Source: an uncultured Xanthobacteraceae bacterium (GTDB lineage Bacteria > Pseudomonadota > Alphaproteobacteria > Rhizobiales > Xanthobacteraceae). Taken from it: 6,739 bases of DNA. Below are positions 6,022 to 6,739 of this stretch, one piece after another. Position 1 is the first letter of the stretch, and each line of letters starts with the position of its first letter. The position numbers were made by a program, and so were the translations under genes. Location of the stretch: positions 1 through 6,739 of the forward strand of contig CATPCO010000559.1 in the NCBI GenBank assembly GCA_955652925.1, written 5' to 3'. Below the pieces are notes generated by a model that was not told where the DNA came from, did no database searches, and was given only the letters and a program-made list of their open reading frames with translations.

Positions 6022-6739
6022 TCACGCCGGCGCAAGCAGCCGCATCAGCGGGCGCAGATCAACTGTTTGATCAAGCCTCCAAACGGTCGCGATGATGGCA
6101 TCGACGTCACAAGCTGGGCATCCCGTGGATGCAAGGGCTCTCACCTTCTCTTCAATGTCGGCATCCGTCATGGGCAGCGCGAGGCTGCCGCGTGCGTGCC
6201 CCACCTCCGTGCGCAATACATTATCTCCCGTGGTCCGCACCTCCACGCGTGCTGCTCCGACCGCAACTGCCGGATCGGCTTGCGCTTGGACGCGTTCGCG
6301 CAACACAACGACCGCTGGATCAATTGCCGCGGTTTCGGAATATTCGGGTAGCCCCGCCGCACCGAACAGGAACGCCACCGCGACGCTGTGATGAATGCTG
6401 ATCTTTGCGTCGCGCGCATTGTTCACTGGCCGGTCCGCACGCGTGAGCAGCAGCGGATGTCCGGTCACCGTGACCGACGCAATGTCGCCGGCCGCGAGCG
6501 CGAATCGTCGGCGCAGATTGAGACAGGCGTCGATCACGGGATGCAAGACAATGCCGCAAGGGTAAGGCTTGTAGGTATTCTTCGCCATTTCCCAGCTCCT
6601 GCCCAGATCTGCGAAGAGCACGTCCGTTTTGAGCTGATCTCCCGTCGCTTGCGCCCAGCCCTGTGGGCCTTCGATGGCGCGCTCCGCCGCGCTCACGCCC
6701 GCCTCTGCCGCAAGCGCCGACAACAGGCCGCCTCGCGCG
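6022..6739 (-). CDS. MmgE/PrpD family protein, C-terminal part (start beyond the window)
   Basis: The last 239 or so residues of an MmgE/PrpD protein, the family of 2-methylcitrate dehydratase and cis-aconitate decarboxylase; full members are about 450 residues. Visible marks: ARGGLLSAL at the right edge; WEMAKNTYKPYPCG (the K-x-YPC motif region of the family) followed by a helix HPVIDACLNL; and HHSVAVAFLFGAAGLPEYSE, matching the conserved segment near the end of the lid domain. The usual reaction is dehydration or a related step on a tricarboxylic-type acid. Many paralogues in Burkholderiales sit in catabolic clusters with unknown substrates, so I give no symbol. The frame is open to base 6739 with no start visible; TTG at 6723 is internal. 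It converges with the coiled-coil/zinc-tail gene across a 64-base gap with no clear terminator. Confidence 0.9.
   Translation of the reverse strand, partial: ARGGLLSALAAEAGVSAAERAIEGPQGWAQATGDQLKTDVLFADLGRSWEMAKNTYKPYPCGIVLHPVIDACLNLRRRFALAAGDIASVTVTGHPLLLTRADRPVNNARDAKISIHHSVAVAFLFGAAGLPEYSETAAIDPAVVVLRERVQAQADPAVAVGAARVEVRTTGDNVLRTEVGHARGSLALPMTDADIEEKVRALASTGCPACDVDAIIATVWRLDQTVDLRPLMRLLAPA

Noticed and set aside
1..6739. CRISPR array, tRNA, rRNA, insertion sequence or attachment site
   Set aside because: No regularly spaced repeats, no cloverleaf with a conserved T-loop, no transposase motif and no paired terminal repeats were found on reading both strands.

Overview
This is a GC-rich window of bacterial accessory or catabolic DNA. 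The gene content (a cytosine-deaminase-like amidohydrolase, a small cupin and an MmgE/PrpD protein) and the codon use suggest a proteobacterium, most likely Betaproteobacteria of the Burkholderiales type. That is inference from gene style; no rRNA or other marker gene is present.

Layout from left to right. (1) 96-1367, plus strand: a CodA-like amidohydrolase with unusual substitutions at the expected catalytic positions. Bases 1-95 hold no assignable gene; an in-frame TGA at 90-92 fixes the upstream limit of the amidohydrolase. (2) 1368-1760: a 393-base gap between convergent genes. It holds several short hairpins built on TTCC/GGAA, and a doubtful 61-codon basic ORF. (3) 1761-2165, minus strand: a single-domain cupin with two textbook cupin motifs. 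(4) 2166-2473: a divergent intergenic region with a plausible promoter for the cupin and an ambiguous 5' end for the next gene. (5) 2474-4796, plus strand: a two-lobed SNF2-type superfamily 2 helicase with a TPR-like N-terminal domain. As written it is broken by two single-base frameshifts, near 4139 and between 4725 and 4748; undoing both gives one continuous protein of about 774 residues. (6) 4806-5957, plus strand: an intact 383-residue protein of unknown function with a charged coiled coil and a six-cysteine tail. It starts 9 bases after the helicase stop, and its Shine-Dalgarno sequence overlaps that stop. (7) 6022-6739, minus strand: the C-terminal half of an MmgE/PrpD protein whose start lies beyond the right edge.

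The helicase and the coiled-coil/zinc-tail protein form a compact, probably co-translated two-gene unit set between metabolic genes. They are the best candidate here for an under-described system. Nothing in the window proves a role in defence; the partner genes that would define DISARM, Zorya or BREX are not visible. The metabolic genes face different directions and do not form one operon with each other. They may still belong to a wider catabolic neighbourhood outside the window.
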